64,000 nucleotides of DNA, from assembly GCA_012656075.1 (NCBI GenBank), contig JAAKBF010000171.1:248001-312000 (forward strand), given 5' to 3'. Below, in pieces: positions 34,072 through 46,145 of the stretch. The first letter of the stretch is position 1. Every line of letters begins with the position of its first letter. A program made the translations under genes and the position numbers. The DNA is from Phytophthora hibernalis (lineage: Eukaryota > Oomycota > Peronosporomycetes > Peronosporales > Peronosporaceae). The notes below the pieces were generated by a model. It had not been told where the DNA came from and did not search any database. It was given only the letters and a program-made list of their open reading frames with translations.

Positions 34072-35943
34072 ATGACCGAGCGTGCTAGCGAGCTGCTAGA
34101 CAAATCTGGAGAAATTCTGCAGCTGGAGACGTCTGAATCGGAAGGTGAGGAGACCTATACACCGCGTCGAAGACCAGCGTGGACGCAGATATGGAGATCC
34201 ACATTGTCGGAAGCCTTGGAGTCCTTTCGGGAGTCACTGCCAACTCACTCCATTGACAAGAGTAACTCGGTGGGGTGTAATGTGGATTATATATTTGATA
34301 AATACTTCGATCTAGCTTGCTCTATGCATCAAATGCGGTCTCAAATGGTACTATGCCGCTCTCTGCAGTTCCACACCAGGCTTCCTACCTCTGACGGCGT
34401 CGCTGCAACCACACAGTCGACGTCCTGTCCATGTCGGTACAAGTTCAAGATCTGCTTGTCCTCTGGAGCATGCGAGGTGTTTAAGCAAGGCAGCATGTAA
34501 TGAACAGAAACGACCCACCAACGCCTACAGAGCGCAAAATCACGCCTGCAATGAAGACTTTTATTATCGAGAGACTGAGCAGTTTGTAATGTCAGATGCT
34601 TGCAAAGCGCAGTTCAACGCATGTACAACCGAGCTTCCAGACACAACATTTTTGATGTGCTGGTTTCACGTGACAAAAATAAATGGAAGCATGCTCGCAA
34701 AAACCGTGTGAGCATGGATGATACGCAAGTAGTTATTGAGGATTTGTATGACATGCAATATGCAACTCAAGATGAATTTCCTGCTGTTTAAGTTCGTGTA
34801 TTGGAGCGGTGGGCCATGTTTCCTCTCAACTCGTCTGTACGTAAACTTACAGCTCATGTGGAAAGCTTTGGGTAAACTCGATCCGGTTTTCTCGCTGGCA
34901 GGCATTCTACACACCAAGCGGATATGCCGCTTCAAACAACCCTTTGGAGCAATATCACCGAAAACTGAAACTTCAGTGTCCGGACGGCCTGGCTACACCC
35001 GAGAGTTGATCGACAATTTCAACGGTGCCCGGCTCGCTTTTCTGAACCGAGATGTGCCCTTTGCCCCTGCTACAGCTGCCTCTGACAGATTGCTCAAGCT
35101 GTATCGGTTTATGTACAGTCATGGCTGGCTGTCTGTGCGGCGTATCCCCCGGTCGGCAACTTACCGACCGGTTTTACCTCGTCCGTAAAAAACCCGGAAG
35201 TTTGACAGCCGACGAAAGAAAGGAGCTGATGGGCTCTATCAAATCCATGAAAGCTCGTCGGATGTAAACGGATGGAACGCCCGAAGGGGTGGTGGACTGT
35301 CGACACACGAAGCAAATCATGCACGTGTGTATACAGTCGCAAACACGGCATGTGCTGCCACATTCTGGCTGCCTGCTTAAATGCAGGCATACATTGTCCC
35401 AGAGCTGATAGCCGCCGGCGACAGTTTGTACGGCCACGCAGGCGAGGTGATTGAGCACGCACACAGCTGTGCAGCCTTGAAGACTCCTCGTCTGTGGAGA
35501 GTTCGGGGTCCGAAACAGACGGCAGCATGGATGTGGCTGGAACGGGCTCTTTGCCAGCCATGGAGACTTCTAGCGCTCCATTTCCGACAGATGATGCTGA
35601 GGATGATATTGATCCGGATGGGGATGGTGATACACAGCTGGAGGACTCCTCCGAGGAGAGCTTGGCTGCAAGCCGTAGAACCAGGGCTATGCAGGCTAGC
35701 CCTGCTTCTACAGTAAGTATCGCAGATACCGAGGTGCTCGATGAGGAAGACATCATTCTTGATTTCTCGGAGATTCCAGCCGCTTCCACGTCGTCGACAC
35801 ACTTGTCGTCTGATTCACCACGATCTGCCCATGTCATGCCGCACGGACGTCCCGAAAGCGCCCGCCGTTCCGGTCGCAAAAGGAAGCCCACATGGCGTGC
35901 TGTCGAGTCGGGGCAGCAGAACAGAAAGAGATCGCGTCTATAG
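34072..35943 (+). pseudogene. MULE-type transposase with SWIM zinc finger, copy 1, decayed
   Basis: The N-terminal part (34072-34500) carries a CPCRYKFKIC segment. The transposase core is recognisable near 34570-34660 as SDACKAQFNACTTELP followed by MCWFHV, and near 34895 as WQAFYTPSGYAASNNPLEQYH, which match the second copy at 60.6-61.1 kb. Near 35320-35390 CTCVYSRKHGMCCH is a SWIM zinc finger (CxC-x7-CxH). The tail 35494-35943 is acidic and then basic. Many stops and shifts break it. MULE transposases move DNA by cut and paste; the first catalytic aspartate region is lost here. Confidence 0.75.
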
Positions 35944-35989
35944 GAGCTGGCACTCTGAAGCAAGTAAGCTTTCTAGCTGCTTCAAGTCG

Positions 35990-37200
35990 AAAGATTGATA
36001 ATAGTTATTCTTTGGTTCGAGACTAGTCTGCGTAATGGGGTGAGCGTGGTCAAGTGGTTGTGTTTCACAGGCATCCGTTGTAGAGAACAAGGAGCTGATC
36101 GCACTCTACCAGTAGTTCCGAGAGGACTCGGAGGTGGGAACGACTCACTTACGGACAGAGACCGAGTACGTAAATGCTTTTGAGAACTTGCGAAAAGGTT
36201 TGCTAGACTTGATGGGATTGGGTCTTACTTTATATGTTGCGCTGGAACTGGCGATGCGTGTAGGCAACTTCGACTAGAGTCTCAACAGAATAATCTTTCA
36301 GACCTAATGAAGCAGGAACATGAGCGACCGGAGACTCGAATAAAGATTGTATGTTTGCTATCGGGCTGGTTTACTGGGGGTTGGCTGGAGCACTCACGCT
36401 TGACTATTATTTGGTTGGTAACGATATCTGCAGAAATACAGCAATGCTGCAGTACAAGAGACTCTCGCACAAATGGTGCAGATGAAGGCTCAGCTAAACG
36501 GGACCCAGCTGAAGAACCGCGAACGCCTCCGGCAACTTACCATCGCGTGTGCTCAAGCCAGACAACAGGGTGTACAGCAGCGTTGAGCTCTTAATGGGAA
36601 TCGGGGAGGTGATTTATCATCCCGTTTCACCGCTGTTCAGCACGGCAGGGTGGGCCCATCGACCAGACAGCAACAGCATTCCAGCAGTGCAATTTTTCCA
36701 GCACGATTCCAACCCGCATCTTCTTACTACGGCCTTTCCGACGATGAAGATGCTGGTGAATGAACCCCCAGGAGTGCTCGCTGTGGAAGGCCCACGGCCT
36801 CCAGACCTACTTTCCGCCGTTTCGATCCGAGTGCTTATCAACAATATAAAGAACGCAAGCTACGCGAAGCTCGTGCACGCTGAAGCTCGCACACACGCCC
36901 ACCGCGTTCAAATGGTGGATATTCATCGGACAGCTCAGTAGGTGGGTACTCGTCCCCAGATTTCCGTGGGTCCAATGCTTCGTCGCGCTCAATACGATCA
37001 CAGGTTTCGCGGTTATTGAGAGAGCGTCAACGCAATATCGATGCAAGGCTGTCATCACCCAAGCGAGTGATAGAACCTCAACCCCCTGAGATCGTCGTCC
37101 TCGCGCATCGAACAACTCGCCATTGCCTAGCTCAGGTCCTCCAAGCGTTCGTACGTCAAGTCGTGGCCACTCACCATGACTTAATGCAGCTTCATAACGC
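35990..37200 (+). pseudogene. Decayed multi-exon coiled-coil, Ser-rich hypothetical protein
   Basis: From about 36070 the reading ASVVENKELIALYQ, a TAG, then FREDSEVGTTHLRTE and EYVNAFENLRK can be joined over a GT-AG intron (about 36200-36277) to ESQQNNLSDLMKQEHERP, and over a second (about 36347-36430) to NAAVQETLAQMVQMKAQL and a helical basic segment. After frame changes a Ser/Arg-rich region follows, including NGGYSSDSSVGGYSS near 36920 and RERQRNIDARLSS near 37030. The pattern of introns and heptad-like helices suggests a former host gene, not a transposon. Family unknown. Confidence 0.4.
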
Positions 37201-37590
37201 GACTGGAGATTGATTTATCCTCATCTTCTTCTGCGTGAATTCCATCTCTAACATGAACATTGGCTCGCATTCTAACACGCATCGATCTTCCGCCGCTTTG
37301 GGTCTTCCAGTGGCTAGGCCTGACGCTCCGCGATGAATGCAATAGACTTCGGTATTAGGAATGAAATGCAAACCTTGAACGCGCCACGAGGTGGAGCGAC
37401 TTCCTCTCAGGTCCAGCTCACCACCCATGATCTTCTCGGCGCGCTACAAGAAACAGCAAAGCAACCAACGTCATATTACAAACAACAGGCAGCAATTATA
37501 TATCAGTTCTTACCTCCTCCACGTCCATCTTGACGCCGTCGGCGTTGGATAAGCAGAAAAAGCGGATGTACGGCACCTCTCTTCTCCCAC
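37192..37590 (-). CDS. Hypothetical two-exon gene fragment
   Basis: Reading leftwards, VPYIRFFCLSNADGVKMDVEE (to 37514) is followed by a GTAAGA...TAG intron (37513-37444, 70 bp). The second exon runs 37443 to 37192 and includes IMGGELDLRG, VQGLHFIPNTEVY and EPMFMLEMEFTQKK. Both exons are open and the splice keeps the frame. The upstream start is not identified, so this may be the 3' end of a gene whose 5' part was lost. Family not recognised. Confidence 0.45.
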
Positions 37591-37849
37591 GTGTCGAACT
37601 GACCAGGCCAAAGCACACACAAGTCGTACTAGGGCTGTTAGAACGCTTTCAGATCACACAGGCACATTATGGGGAGTATGAAGCATGCACGAATTACAGC
37701 AATTCGTACTTGAGTACGATTTATAGTTATCTCGTGCGAGACAAGTCGTACGAATTACAATCGAAAGTGCCAAAAAGACTGCTAAGCACAATACGTAGTA
37801 ATTCTAAAAATCAGACAAACTGGAAATGCAAATCGTCGGCGTAAGTTGC

Positions 37850-38490
37850 TCACAAAGAAACTGTGGATAACTACTGTTAAGACAACGCCACACGCACAGG
37901 ACATGATCACATCTCTTGCTTCTCCGTCGGGAAAGGCTGCTCCTGCTGCTGGATGCAGTGACCAGCCAGGAATACTCTTCTGATCCTGCATACGCAGCCA
38001 GATGGTTTCAAAGAACTGAAAGGCCTCGGATGGCTGGCCGTCCACAACCACCGCAGAGATGTCCATTGCGCTGAGGTAGCACGGCACGTACTCGTTCACT
38101 TGACCAAACGTCACGAGTACATCGCCATTGCTAAGCTGCTGCGGGAAACGCTTCGGGCAAGCTTGAGCATGCTGCTGCTGAATGCTGCCCCAGTAAGGCG
38201 CATAGACCACCTCCTGTAGGTTCTGTCCGTTGATTGCGACCGACAACACCAATATCGCAAATAAAACAGTTAGCACTTCACGACAACACCCAACTATCAC
38301 CACGATGGATAATTTACGAAAATGCTTTCGTTGGCGAAGGCAAAGGTGGGGTCCAGGGAGAAGATCTCGACGGCCGCACGCTGCAGGATCTCGACCTCTG
38401 CCGCCACATTGAACGCCACATAGATTACCGCAGTGAGGAGAACGAGCGGCTTCGCCCACACCCGATGGAAGCAGGTCACCGACAGCACGA
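37850..38490 (-). CDS. Hypothetical secreted or membrane protein fragment, two exons
   Basis: The first exon (about 38490-38318) gives a hydrophobic segment, LVLLTAVIYVAFNVA, and ends PTFAFANESIF. A GTAAAT...ACAG intron (38317-38214, 104 bp) joins in phase to EVVYAPYWGSIQQQHAQACPK and continues to about 37850 with another hydrophobic stretch near the end. The 5' part lies in the sequence duplicated as an inverted arm at 40.2-40.7 kb. I do not recognise the family. Confidence 0.45.
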
Positions 38491-38930
38491 CCGCTTGTGC
38501 GCTTGACGGTCAAATTGAAAGTGTCATTCATCGTTAGCTCTGCCGTTCCGCTTGCTGGCACTACAGTTTTCTGCATTTCGCCTTCACTCACCAGTCTTCT
38601 CCTTCAACAACGTCCCCTCACGTCCAGTATCGACGCGACCGCTGTCGCCATCGTTCCATGCATCCAAATGCAGTCGATCTTCCTCACGTTGATGCCGTCC
38701 AGCTCCTTGATTTTTGCGCGCTTCGATCGATCGCTTGCTGTCGACCACCGTGAGTGCTCTATGTCATGTTTCTGTTCATCCCTGTAATCACACTGGACTG
38801 AACACTGAACCGAACCCATTCAATTCCGACGTCAAGTAGCGTTCCACAGTCGTTTCATCCGTGATGCAGTAGGTATCAAGCGGCTTATTCCGAGAGGCAG
38901 ACAGGAGATGGTTGTGCTTTACCATCTCCA
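38487..38930. repeat. Inverted repeat, left arm
   Basis: This arm is the reverse complement of 40210-40675 with few differences. It includes a segment coding ELDGINVRKIDCIWMHG on the minus strand and its mirror on the plus strand at 40455-40505. The arms flank a Copia pol remnant. Confidence 0.85.
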
Positions 38931-38947
38931 ACAGCCTCCCGCTAAAT

Positions 38948-40250
38948 TTAAGTTGCCGATACCACCCGAAGCTGGTCCCGTAGCCGCTTGAAGATCATGA
39001 GCTGCAGAGGCTTCGTCAAAATGTCGGTCTGCCGCGGTTGTGTAGGACAGTAACTGACTGCGACATCTCCGCGTTTGATTACGTCGCGAATAAAATGGTG
39101 GTTTTGCATCGACTTGATTGCCGATTGGTTGTCCACCAACAACTTGATCGACTTGTTTTTGTCCATAGACCAGTTTATACGAGAAGCTGCTTCACCCAAA
39201 CAGCCTTCTTCACGGCAATCACTGCCACCACGTACTCCGCGTCCATTGTAGAGATCACAACGGAGGTTGGCTTCTACGATGCCCAGGCGATTACCATACC
39301 GGTCACCATCAACACAGCATCTATACACTGACTTGGTATCCGAAGTGTCTCCATCCCAGTCGGCGTCAGTATAAAGGGTTGCATACCATGCTCATCCCGT
39401 GCCGGAAAAGTCCGGCAGATGAAGTGCCACGCAGGTAGCGCAAGATGCGCTTCACCACACGCCAATGGCTCTCAGGAGGGCCGTCTACAAATCTTGCGAG
39501 GAAGTTCACTTCTGCCGTTATGTGTGGTCGCGTGTAATTAGACAACGACAGTAGGGAGACAATTGCCCTGCGCATCAGCCCGGTTTTCTCCATTGGTACA
39601 TCGTCGTTTAATAACCTGGAGTCCATTTGAGTGATGACCGGTCTGCACCTAGCCATCTCTATATCGAACAACAGCTCTTCGATGGTGTCGCGTGGGTGAA
39701 GAACGAAGCCATCTTCTTTTACTCGATGTAACTCCCCAGTACATTGGCTTTGTCGCCCATGTCATTGATTTTTAACTTCTTCGCCAATTGATGCATAAAC
39801 CAGTCACTATCTGCATCGTTCTCACTGACAATGATAACATCGTCGACGTACAGCCCTAGTACGACCATATCCAACTGACTTATGAAGAAACCCAGCTACA
39901 GCAGGAACCCGTTGATTTCGTTGGTCCAAAATAACCCGCTCTGCTTGAGCCCGAACAGCCCCTTTTCAACAACCATGACGTATCATCAGAGCATGGAGTT
40001 CCATTGGGCGGCTTCAACTCGATAGGACGATCAACGCTTGCCTCTACATAGGCGTTGGGGACGTCTCCTGGCGAAGTCGTCGTCTCCATTGCGCGGCCAA
40101 TGCCGCCTGGAAGCGCACGCTCGTAGTCTTGAGTACAGGCGAATAAGTCTCCTCAAAATCAATTCCAAATCGTTGAGAAATCCCCGACCTACAAAGCGAG
40201 ATTTGAAACGCTCTAGCTCTCCATTTGTTGGAGATGGTAAAGCAAAGTCT
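38948..40250 (-). pseudogene. Ty1/Copia retrotransposon pol remnant (RT-RNase H)
   Basis: On the minus strand, from high to low coordinate: FKSRFVGRGF and, one frame over, GIDFEETYSPVLKT (about 40210-40130), DVPNAYVEASVDRPIEL (about 40060), then RT connection sequence, ARFVDGPPESHWRVVKRILR and YLRGT (39500-39430), and RNase H with LLVDNQSAIKSMQNHH and TDILTKPLQ (39150-39000). These are diagnostic Copia motifs in the correct order. Frameshifts and stops break it throughout. No LTRs were found; instead the fragment sits between inverted arms, which indicates rearrangement. Confidence 0.85.
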
Positions 40251-40675
40251 GGTGTGCCTTCCACTCGGAACAAGTCGCCCGGTACCTACTGCATCACGGA
40301 TGAAACGACTGTGTAACGCTACTTGACGTCGGAATTGAATGGGTTCGGTTCAGTGTTCAGTCCAGTGTGATTACAGGGGTGAACAGAAATGTGACGTAGA
40401 GCACTCACGGTGGTCGACAGCAAGCGATCGATCGAAGCGCGCAAAAATCAAGGAGCTGGACGGCATCAACGTGAGGAAGATCGACTGCATTTGGATGCAT
40501 GGAACGATGGCGACAGCGGTCGCGTCGATACTGGATGGGAGGCGACGTTGTCGAGGGAGAAGACTGGTAAATGAAGGTGAGATGCAGAAAACTGTAGTGC
40601 CAGCAAGCGGAACGGCAGAGCTAACGATGAATGACACTTTCAATTTGAGCATCAAGCGCACAAGCGGTCATATAC
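40210..40675. repeat. Inverted repeat, right arm
   Basis: Mirror of 38487-38930. Similarity ends near 40670, where CAAGCGGTC continues differently from the left arm, so only the left arm retains the downstream gene sequence. Confidence 0.85.
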
Positions 40676-41718
40676 CCCAGCGGCAAATCCGCGAGCGGTC
40701 CTGAAAGTTGCAACACTCTTCGCCTAAAGTTGGTCCATCATCTGAGTGCACGACGCATGCGCATGACTTACTAGATCACTTTTCCTGCCAATTAATTGGC
40801 GCAAAAGCAGAAGCGAAAACGGTACACGTGCAGTCTGTGTGAGAGGGTTGTAGGTCACAACGCAGCCAAGCGTCTAAACCGTGTTCCTGTTGACGCGCTG
40901 ATATCATCAGCGGCAAATACGTTATAGGATCCTGTCCTGTCACATATCTACGAGCATTTAGGCGAGACGTATGCGTTGCTGAGGTCCTGCTCAACGCTGT
41001 CTCTGCAATCGTGTTGTCGTTGATGGTGTAATGCATGGCCTCACAATATATGTTTTTACTTCAATAAGTTCTCCTTGCTTCCTATGGAGCCCGTTTTTAT
41101 AAGAATGTGAGTACTGCGACCAAAATGGGATGTCTCGTATTTTAACCTACCCCCGTAGATCAATCCACCGAAGCACCGTCGTATACATCCGTGTATACCC
41201 ACCCCTCACCACTCATTTGGAAAGAAACCGTGGTGAGGGAGAAAATAGACCTCGACCAACGGATGACGATGCCTCCGACTATTCGCCGTTGCCGACGAAC
41301 GTGTCGATCGACGAGGAGTGGGTGAATTCATCGACCGGGGCGCAAGGGACACGAGCAGCCAGTCCAAACAAAGACGTACGGACGGGGCAGCCCACGTTCG
41401 GTATTTTTAGGAGGGCGATGATCAGAACAGTCAACAGCATGAGGTGGATGCCCGCCCTTCCAAATATTTGAGTTTCAGTCGTGAGAAGATTGGGAGCGCT
41501 ATCTGGGCGGCTACTGCATTCCCCTGTCCGAGGCATCACCCGAAATACACACAGGATAGAGTTTATATCACTCAGCATAAACCGTGAAATACACGATCTT
41601 AAACGAATATATACCGATACTGGTACCGGTAATGTTGTAGCTAGCTCGCTGGCGAGCGCTACGCACACCAACGAACATACATGCACGAGCATTTTGTGAA
41701 CCTAGCTACAATTTAAAC
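40676..41718. other. Interval without recognised gene
   Basis: A minus-strand frame at 41692-41279 has a hydrophobic stretch (HLMLLTVLIIALLKI) but no known domain and no supporting splice or promoter signal. Confidence 0.35.
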
Positions 41719-42160
41719 ATGCACTGCGAAGACTTAGCATTCGAATACAAGCACCAATACCTGACGATGATAATGGCGCTAACGTCAACGGCAGCTGCGT
41801 GGGGTCGCAGTCCGAATAAGCTGGCGAGGTGGCCAGTTATCCGGCTGCCCAACCAGTGCTTGTGCGCGTCGCGCACGTCCCGTCAGCTGGACCCTACCGT
41901 GTTGGACGTGAAGCAGCGCCTGGTGGACGTCGGGCTCAAGCTGCTTGTGCTCTCGGGTAAGGGCTGCAAAGGCAAGTCGACGGTGGCGTGTCAGCCCTCC
42001 TTTGCGCTGGCCAGCCAGGGCATCCAGGTGGGGCTGATAGACGTACCCGTCAGCAGGGGCCTTCGCAGAGGCTCCGCGGTTTGTCCTTCATCCGGCACGT
42101 CCCCGACGTGCGTGCACCTACCGTGAACCCGATTTTCAAATGAAGCTCGGCCACCCCTTT
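41719..42160 (+). pseudogene. NUBP2/Cfd1-type P-loop ATPase fragment
   Basis: Residues 62-100 of the frame read VKQRLVDVGLKLLVLSGKG then CKGKSTVACQ and FALASQGIQVGLIDV, matching the start of the cytosolic Fe-S scaffold ATPase NUBP2/Cfd1 (Mrp/NBP35 family). The deviant Walker A, normally GKGGVGKST, is GKGCKGKST here. One base shift after IDV the reading GPSQRLRGLS matches the family's GPS.PRL.GLS, so a frameshift splits it; the rest of the gene is absent. The intact gene should exist elsewhere. This is probably a captured or duplicated 5' fragment. Confidence 0.7.
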
Positions 42161-43659
42161 TAACTAGTTTAAAAAACAAGTAAATTACCGGGTTTCAACT
42201 GACTCTTATGACAAAGAATTGAAACATGTGCAACGTCTAGATCAGCTATTGGCTGAAAATTGTTGACACTTCTGACAGGGGATCATGATGGAATCGTACC
42301 AGGTATGCTATTGTTGGTGAACTGATGCATTTTTCTGACGTGTAATGAATGCTATCTTTGTTATGTGTTTGCTGATAGAGCTTCCGTGTGCGTACCAATA
42401 ACACGGTGACGACAAGAAACAACAAAATCCGCTTGTCGGGGTCCAGGCAGCCTTTGTTGCGGAAGAGTGGGAGACCTATGGGAAGACCTTTATCTACACA
42501 CATTCCGGGAAGTGGGCAATGCGAGAGGAAGTGTCTACGGTCGAGAGTCATGGAGTGCGGGGCTCAGGTATGGATTGGTTGGGCTTTCTTGGGTCCCAGT
42601 TGGGTGTCAGTATGCTGAGTTGGGACTGATTGGGTTCATTGTTTTATGTACGCTATTATTGCAGATTAACGTGTGTGTCCAAGTCGATGGTCCAACCGTT
42701 CCTACGTTTTTGCGTGATAGTTTGGCACGCTTGGCGATCATCCCTTGAACAAGCACACCTTGAACCAGTACGCACATAACCGTTCTGCTCTAGAGCCGGC
42801 TGTAGTGACCACGGTGAACGAGCTTCGCATAGCTGGGGCCAAGAAGAAACGCATCCTGAAATATATTCACGACAATTCTGAGTGCAACGCTTCTAATCAA
42901 GCTGTGCACAACCTAGGGCACAAGATGAAGAAGCAGGATGATGCAGCTTCTACTAGCTCCAAACGACTGAAGCAGTGGTTGATTGAATTTTCGGTGGACG
43001 TAGGAAATGTTGGGAGAATCTTCTTGGATTTGGTGCAAAATAAGGTATGAAAAGTTATTATCATTGTCATTATTATAGTGGCGTCTTTAACCTTCTAACC
43101 GGATATTTTATTGCAGACTATTGCCCCATGTATTACTTTGCAAACCAAGCATATGCGTGAATTGTTTGACCGATTTCCGGAGGTCTTGATGATCGACGCC
43201 ACGCACGGGACTAACGTGTCCAAGTATAAGGTATTCTCGATAATGGCTCACGATATTTTCGGTAACGGACAGTCTGTCCAGCATGCGGTCGTTCAAAATG
43301 AGCGTCGTTCTACTCTTTTGACGACGTTGGGGGAATTCAAGCGAAACAACCTGGCTTGGCAGAGGATAACGTGCATCTTGATCGACAAGGATTTTACGGA
43401 GATGTCGGTGCTCAAAGTCTCCTTTCCCGATGTCATTGTGTTGCTCTGTCAATTTCATGTTCTCAAGTATCTTCGAGTGGAGATAGCTTGCGCCGACTAT
43501 GGTTTCACGCCATGGCAGAAGCAGCAGATGCAAGGACTTGTAAACTTGCTGGCGTACGCGAGGGCTGAGCTGAAATTTAAGAAGTATCGTAAGTACATGA
43601 GAGACACATCATGGTCATTGGTCGCGGTGGTGTATCACGTACAGCCGGGTCTGGCTCCG

Positions 43660-43765
43660 GTATTGGTCAGTTGGGTGCTGGTAGTGGTGAGTTGGGCGCT
43701 GAAAATGGCGAGTTGAGTGCTGTTAGTGGTAAGGTGGGTGCCCGTAGTGGGATCGTCGCGACTGA
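43660..43765 (+). repeat. 24-bp minisatellite within the ZSWIM-like gene
   Basis: About four imperfect copies of a 24-bp unit like GAGTTGGGTGCTG-N2-AGTGGT; in one frame they encode an eight-residue repeat of the form GELGAxSG. It sits where the conserved core ends and may have expanded from local sequence. Confidence 0.6.
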
Positions 43766-44289
43766 TGGAGACTCGGGTGCCAGAGCCGAAGCATAAGATA
43801 ACGACTTGCCCAAACACCTTTTGAGGCATATTTCGTGAAAAACTGGGATTCGTGTCGGTCCATGTGGTGCGCATTCGAGAGACAAAATGCAGTGTCAATA
43901 CGAACAACACAATCGAAGCCTCATGGAAGCAGTTGAAAGATCTCATGGACTCGTTTATGTGAGTAGATGCGCGTATTGTTTCCATGATGTGCTACCAGTC
44001 TCAAGAGTACAAGAGGTTTCAGGATAGTTAAGCGTCGTGCGGAACACCAAATATGACACGCAGATGCTGTTTCTATCCATTTTAGTGAGCGAGCATTCCG
44101 CTGAGCTCATTTACGGGCAAAACGAATTTGCAACAACTAGGGCCAAGTACCAGTTCCATGAGCCAGTCCCAGATGTGTTTTTGAACAAGCATGACTCGGC
44201 CGAGGAGGATGCACTCGACGAGTCACGGAGTGAATACTCCGTCACAAAACGCGACTGATCATCCTCTTGTCTTTTTATGAGCTCGTGCC

Positions 44290-44600
44290 TATTACCTTGC
44301 CGCCACGTTTTCTTCCTTCGGAAGGCACTTGGGGTTTGAAAACGTCATCCCCACCCGACAGATAAACCCTAGATGGTTACTCGCGTCGTTGCGGACGATC
44401 TCTGTCCTACCACAACTCACTGGTGAATCATTTACGGTCTCACGGATGATCCATGAATACAATGTGTTCTGTGACTCCAACCGAAATTTCCGTGAAGCAA
44501 ACTCGGTAGCATCTACAATCAGCGCGCATTTGAGTGGTTTGGGAATGAGAGTATAAGACTGCGATAAAATCTCTTTAAAAAAGGCGACTCTATTCAAACA
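44290..44600 (-). other. Possible insertion with a minus-strand frame
   Basis: The segment separates two parts of the ZSWIM-like C terminus. On the minus strand 44597-44292 is open for 101 codons, but no family is recognised. It could be an insertion fragment. Confidence 0.25.
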
Positions 44601-45329
44601 AACATGGCAAGAATGATGCTATCGTACCTCACGAACATGAGCATCAAGCAACTTCAGGTTCTAATGGATCATATGAAAGTGATGCAGTCATCGATCTGGA
44701 AGAGGTGGATAGAAAGCATGTGTGTTGTGCAAGAGCATGCTGACGCTGCCACATTTCCTGTGAGTGATGTTGCCGTCAGTTCTGATTCTGACACCATACC
44801 GACTACCCAATTGGATGTTGAGTTGGGCTCCGAGACTACGCAGTTGGGCTCCAATATACCTGCGTTGGATGCGAACACCGACATGGAACAATTGGGCACA
44901 GTATCCCAATCAAATGAAGTTCAACGACGATCTGTTGACCTTGGCGATGTCAATGATGCGTTTGAGATCCAAAGTACACCAAATCAAAAGGGCGACCTAA
45001 ACAAAAGGCCAAAGCAGTGAAGGCAAAGCGAAATCTACAAATCGCGATGGCTCATGAAGATTTGGGCATGCACGAGAAGTAATTGAACCTGCTTTCGGTG
45101 TTTGAAATTCTCGAAGACGACCCGACCTTCATGAAATCACATGATAAGCTTTTGCAGTTCAATCTGATTATATTTCAACCAAGCCAAAAAACCATTGCTC
45201 ACGAGATTTTAGAGTTACCTGCAGCTAAACCGTTAATGAGACCAGAAGAAATATGCAGAACATTCCCGACAGACCTGTAAAAGAAGTGTGTGGCGAAGCT
45301 GCTTCACGAAAATTGCTGACGCGGTTGAA

Positions 45330-45690
45330 GCTTGCGCACGGTACGCCCGGACTGCCGACTGTCGGAGGGGTACTCCGTTGATCTGGCACGATCGAAACCT
45401 TGTAGTCACCTTGTGTACCTGACGGCTGGGCGGGTTACGCTCTTCCGGTGTTCGCGAAGACGTTCAGTGGTGACCAAGGCGAAAGTGGGAGCTTGGTTGA
45501 TCCTTCCTGTGTCTGGGTGGGTGACGGCCACGCGGGTATTCTTCACGCGGTCGTCGGCGTGCTGCGATTGGGTATTGGTTCAAACCGATCGCGTGGGGGA
45601 TATCCTTTTCTTGTGCTGTTGTAGCCCTTTCTGTTGCTTGCCACCTCCTCTTGGCGGGATCATGTGGTGAGATTGATGTGTGAGCGTACC
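45330..45690. repeat. Diverged relative of the Gypsy 3' non-coding sequence
   Basis: Patches such as GTCACCTTGTGTAC and TGCTTGCC with surrounding spacing resemble 50470-50760 inside the Gypsy element. It may be a remnant of a related element; identity is low and no ends were defined. Confidence 0.3.
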
Positions 45691-46014
45691 CTGGCCAAGC
45701 TATCCAGGTGTACGTCGTGTTCTTAGTTGACGTGGCGAGTTCTATTTCGGGTAGGCCAATGTACCTCCTTCCCCGGTAGTCTAGAAAACACTTGCGTCTT
45801 GCAAGACAAATCGGAATCTATTATACCAACGTAAAGGTCCTAGGTATCTCCCCCGTCCCGCTCGCTTCCTATCCCTCTTGCGTGCTTCCTGATTGCACAT
45901 CGTAGCTTAAACGATATTTATGTACCAAGATCGCGGTATCCGTAATGAATTGATTGCTCCATTGTACCCACAATCCATGTGATCACCGATACCGCAATGA
46001 TTGCTCCAGATCAA

Positions 46015-46145
46015 CCTGCGCAGATCGCGAGTTGGCAGATTGCGAGTGGCAGATCGCATATTCATATTGACAGATCGTATATTAACAGATCGCGTCTCCA
46101 AATGATTGTACCAGATCGCGTGTCGGAATGATTGAGACAGGCGAA
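46015..46145. repeat. Irregular CAGATCGC repeat cluster
   Basis: CAGATCGC or close variants (CAGATTGC, CAGATCGT) recur at least seven times within about 130 bp, at irregular spacing. About 100 bp on, CAATCGTGATCTGGGG is followed by CAATCGTGATCTTGGGG (46239-46281). Confidence 0.6.

Larger units (their letters stand above)
42285..45280 (+). pseudogene. ZSWIM1/3-like (FAR1/MULE-derived) protein gene, decayed
   Basis: Exon 1 MMESYQ (42285-42302), an intron 42303-42378, then FRVRTNNTVTTRNNK and, in another frame, EEWETYGKTFICTHSGKW resemble the FAR1-like N terminus. 42745-43044 carries LNKHTLNQYAHNRSALEPAV and ILKYIHDNSECN. After an intron 43045-43116 the RNase H-like core follows: EVLMIDATHGTNVSKYKVFS, IDKDFTEMSVL and VLLCQFHVLKYL (43117-43620). 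A minisatellite interrupts it near 43660. YFVKNWDSC (about 43830) and a tail to 45280 remain. Several stops break it. ZSWIM proteins derive from MULE transposases; whether this was domesticated or mobile is open. Confidence 0.7.
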
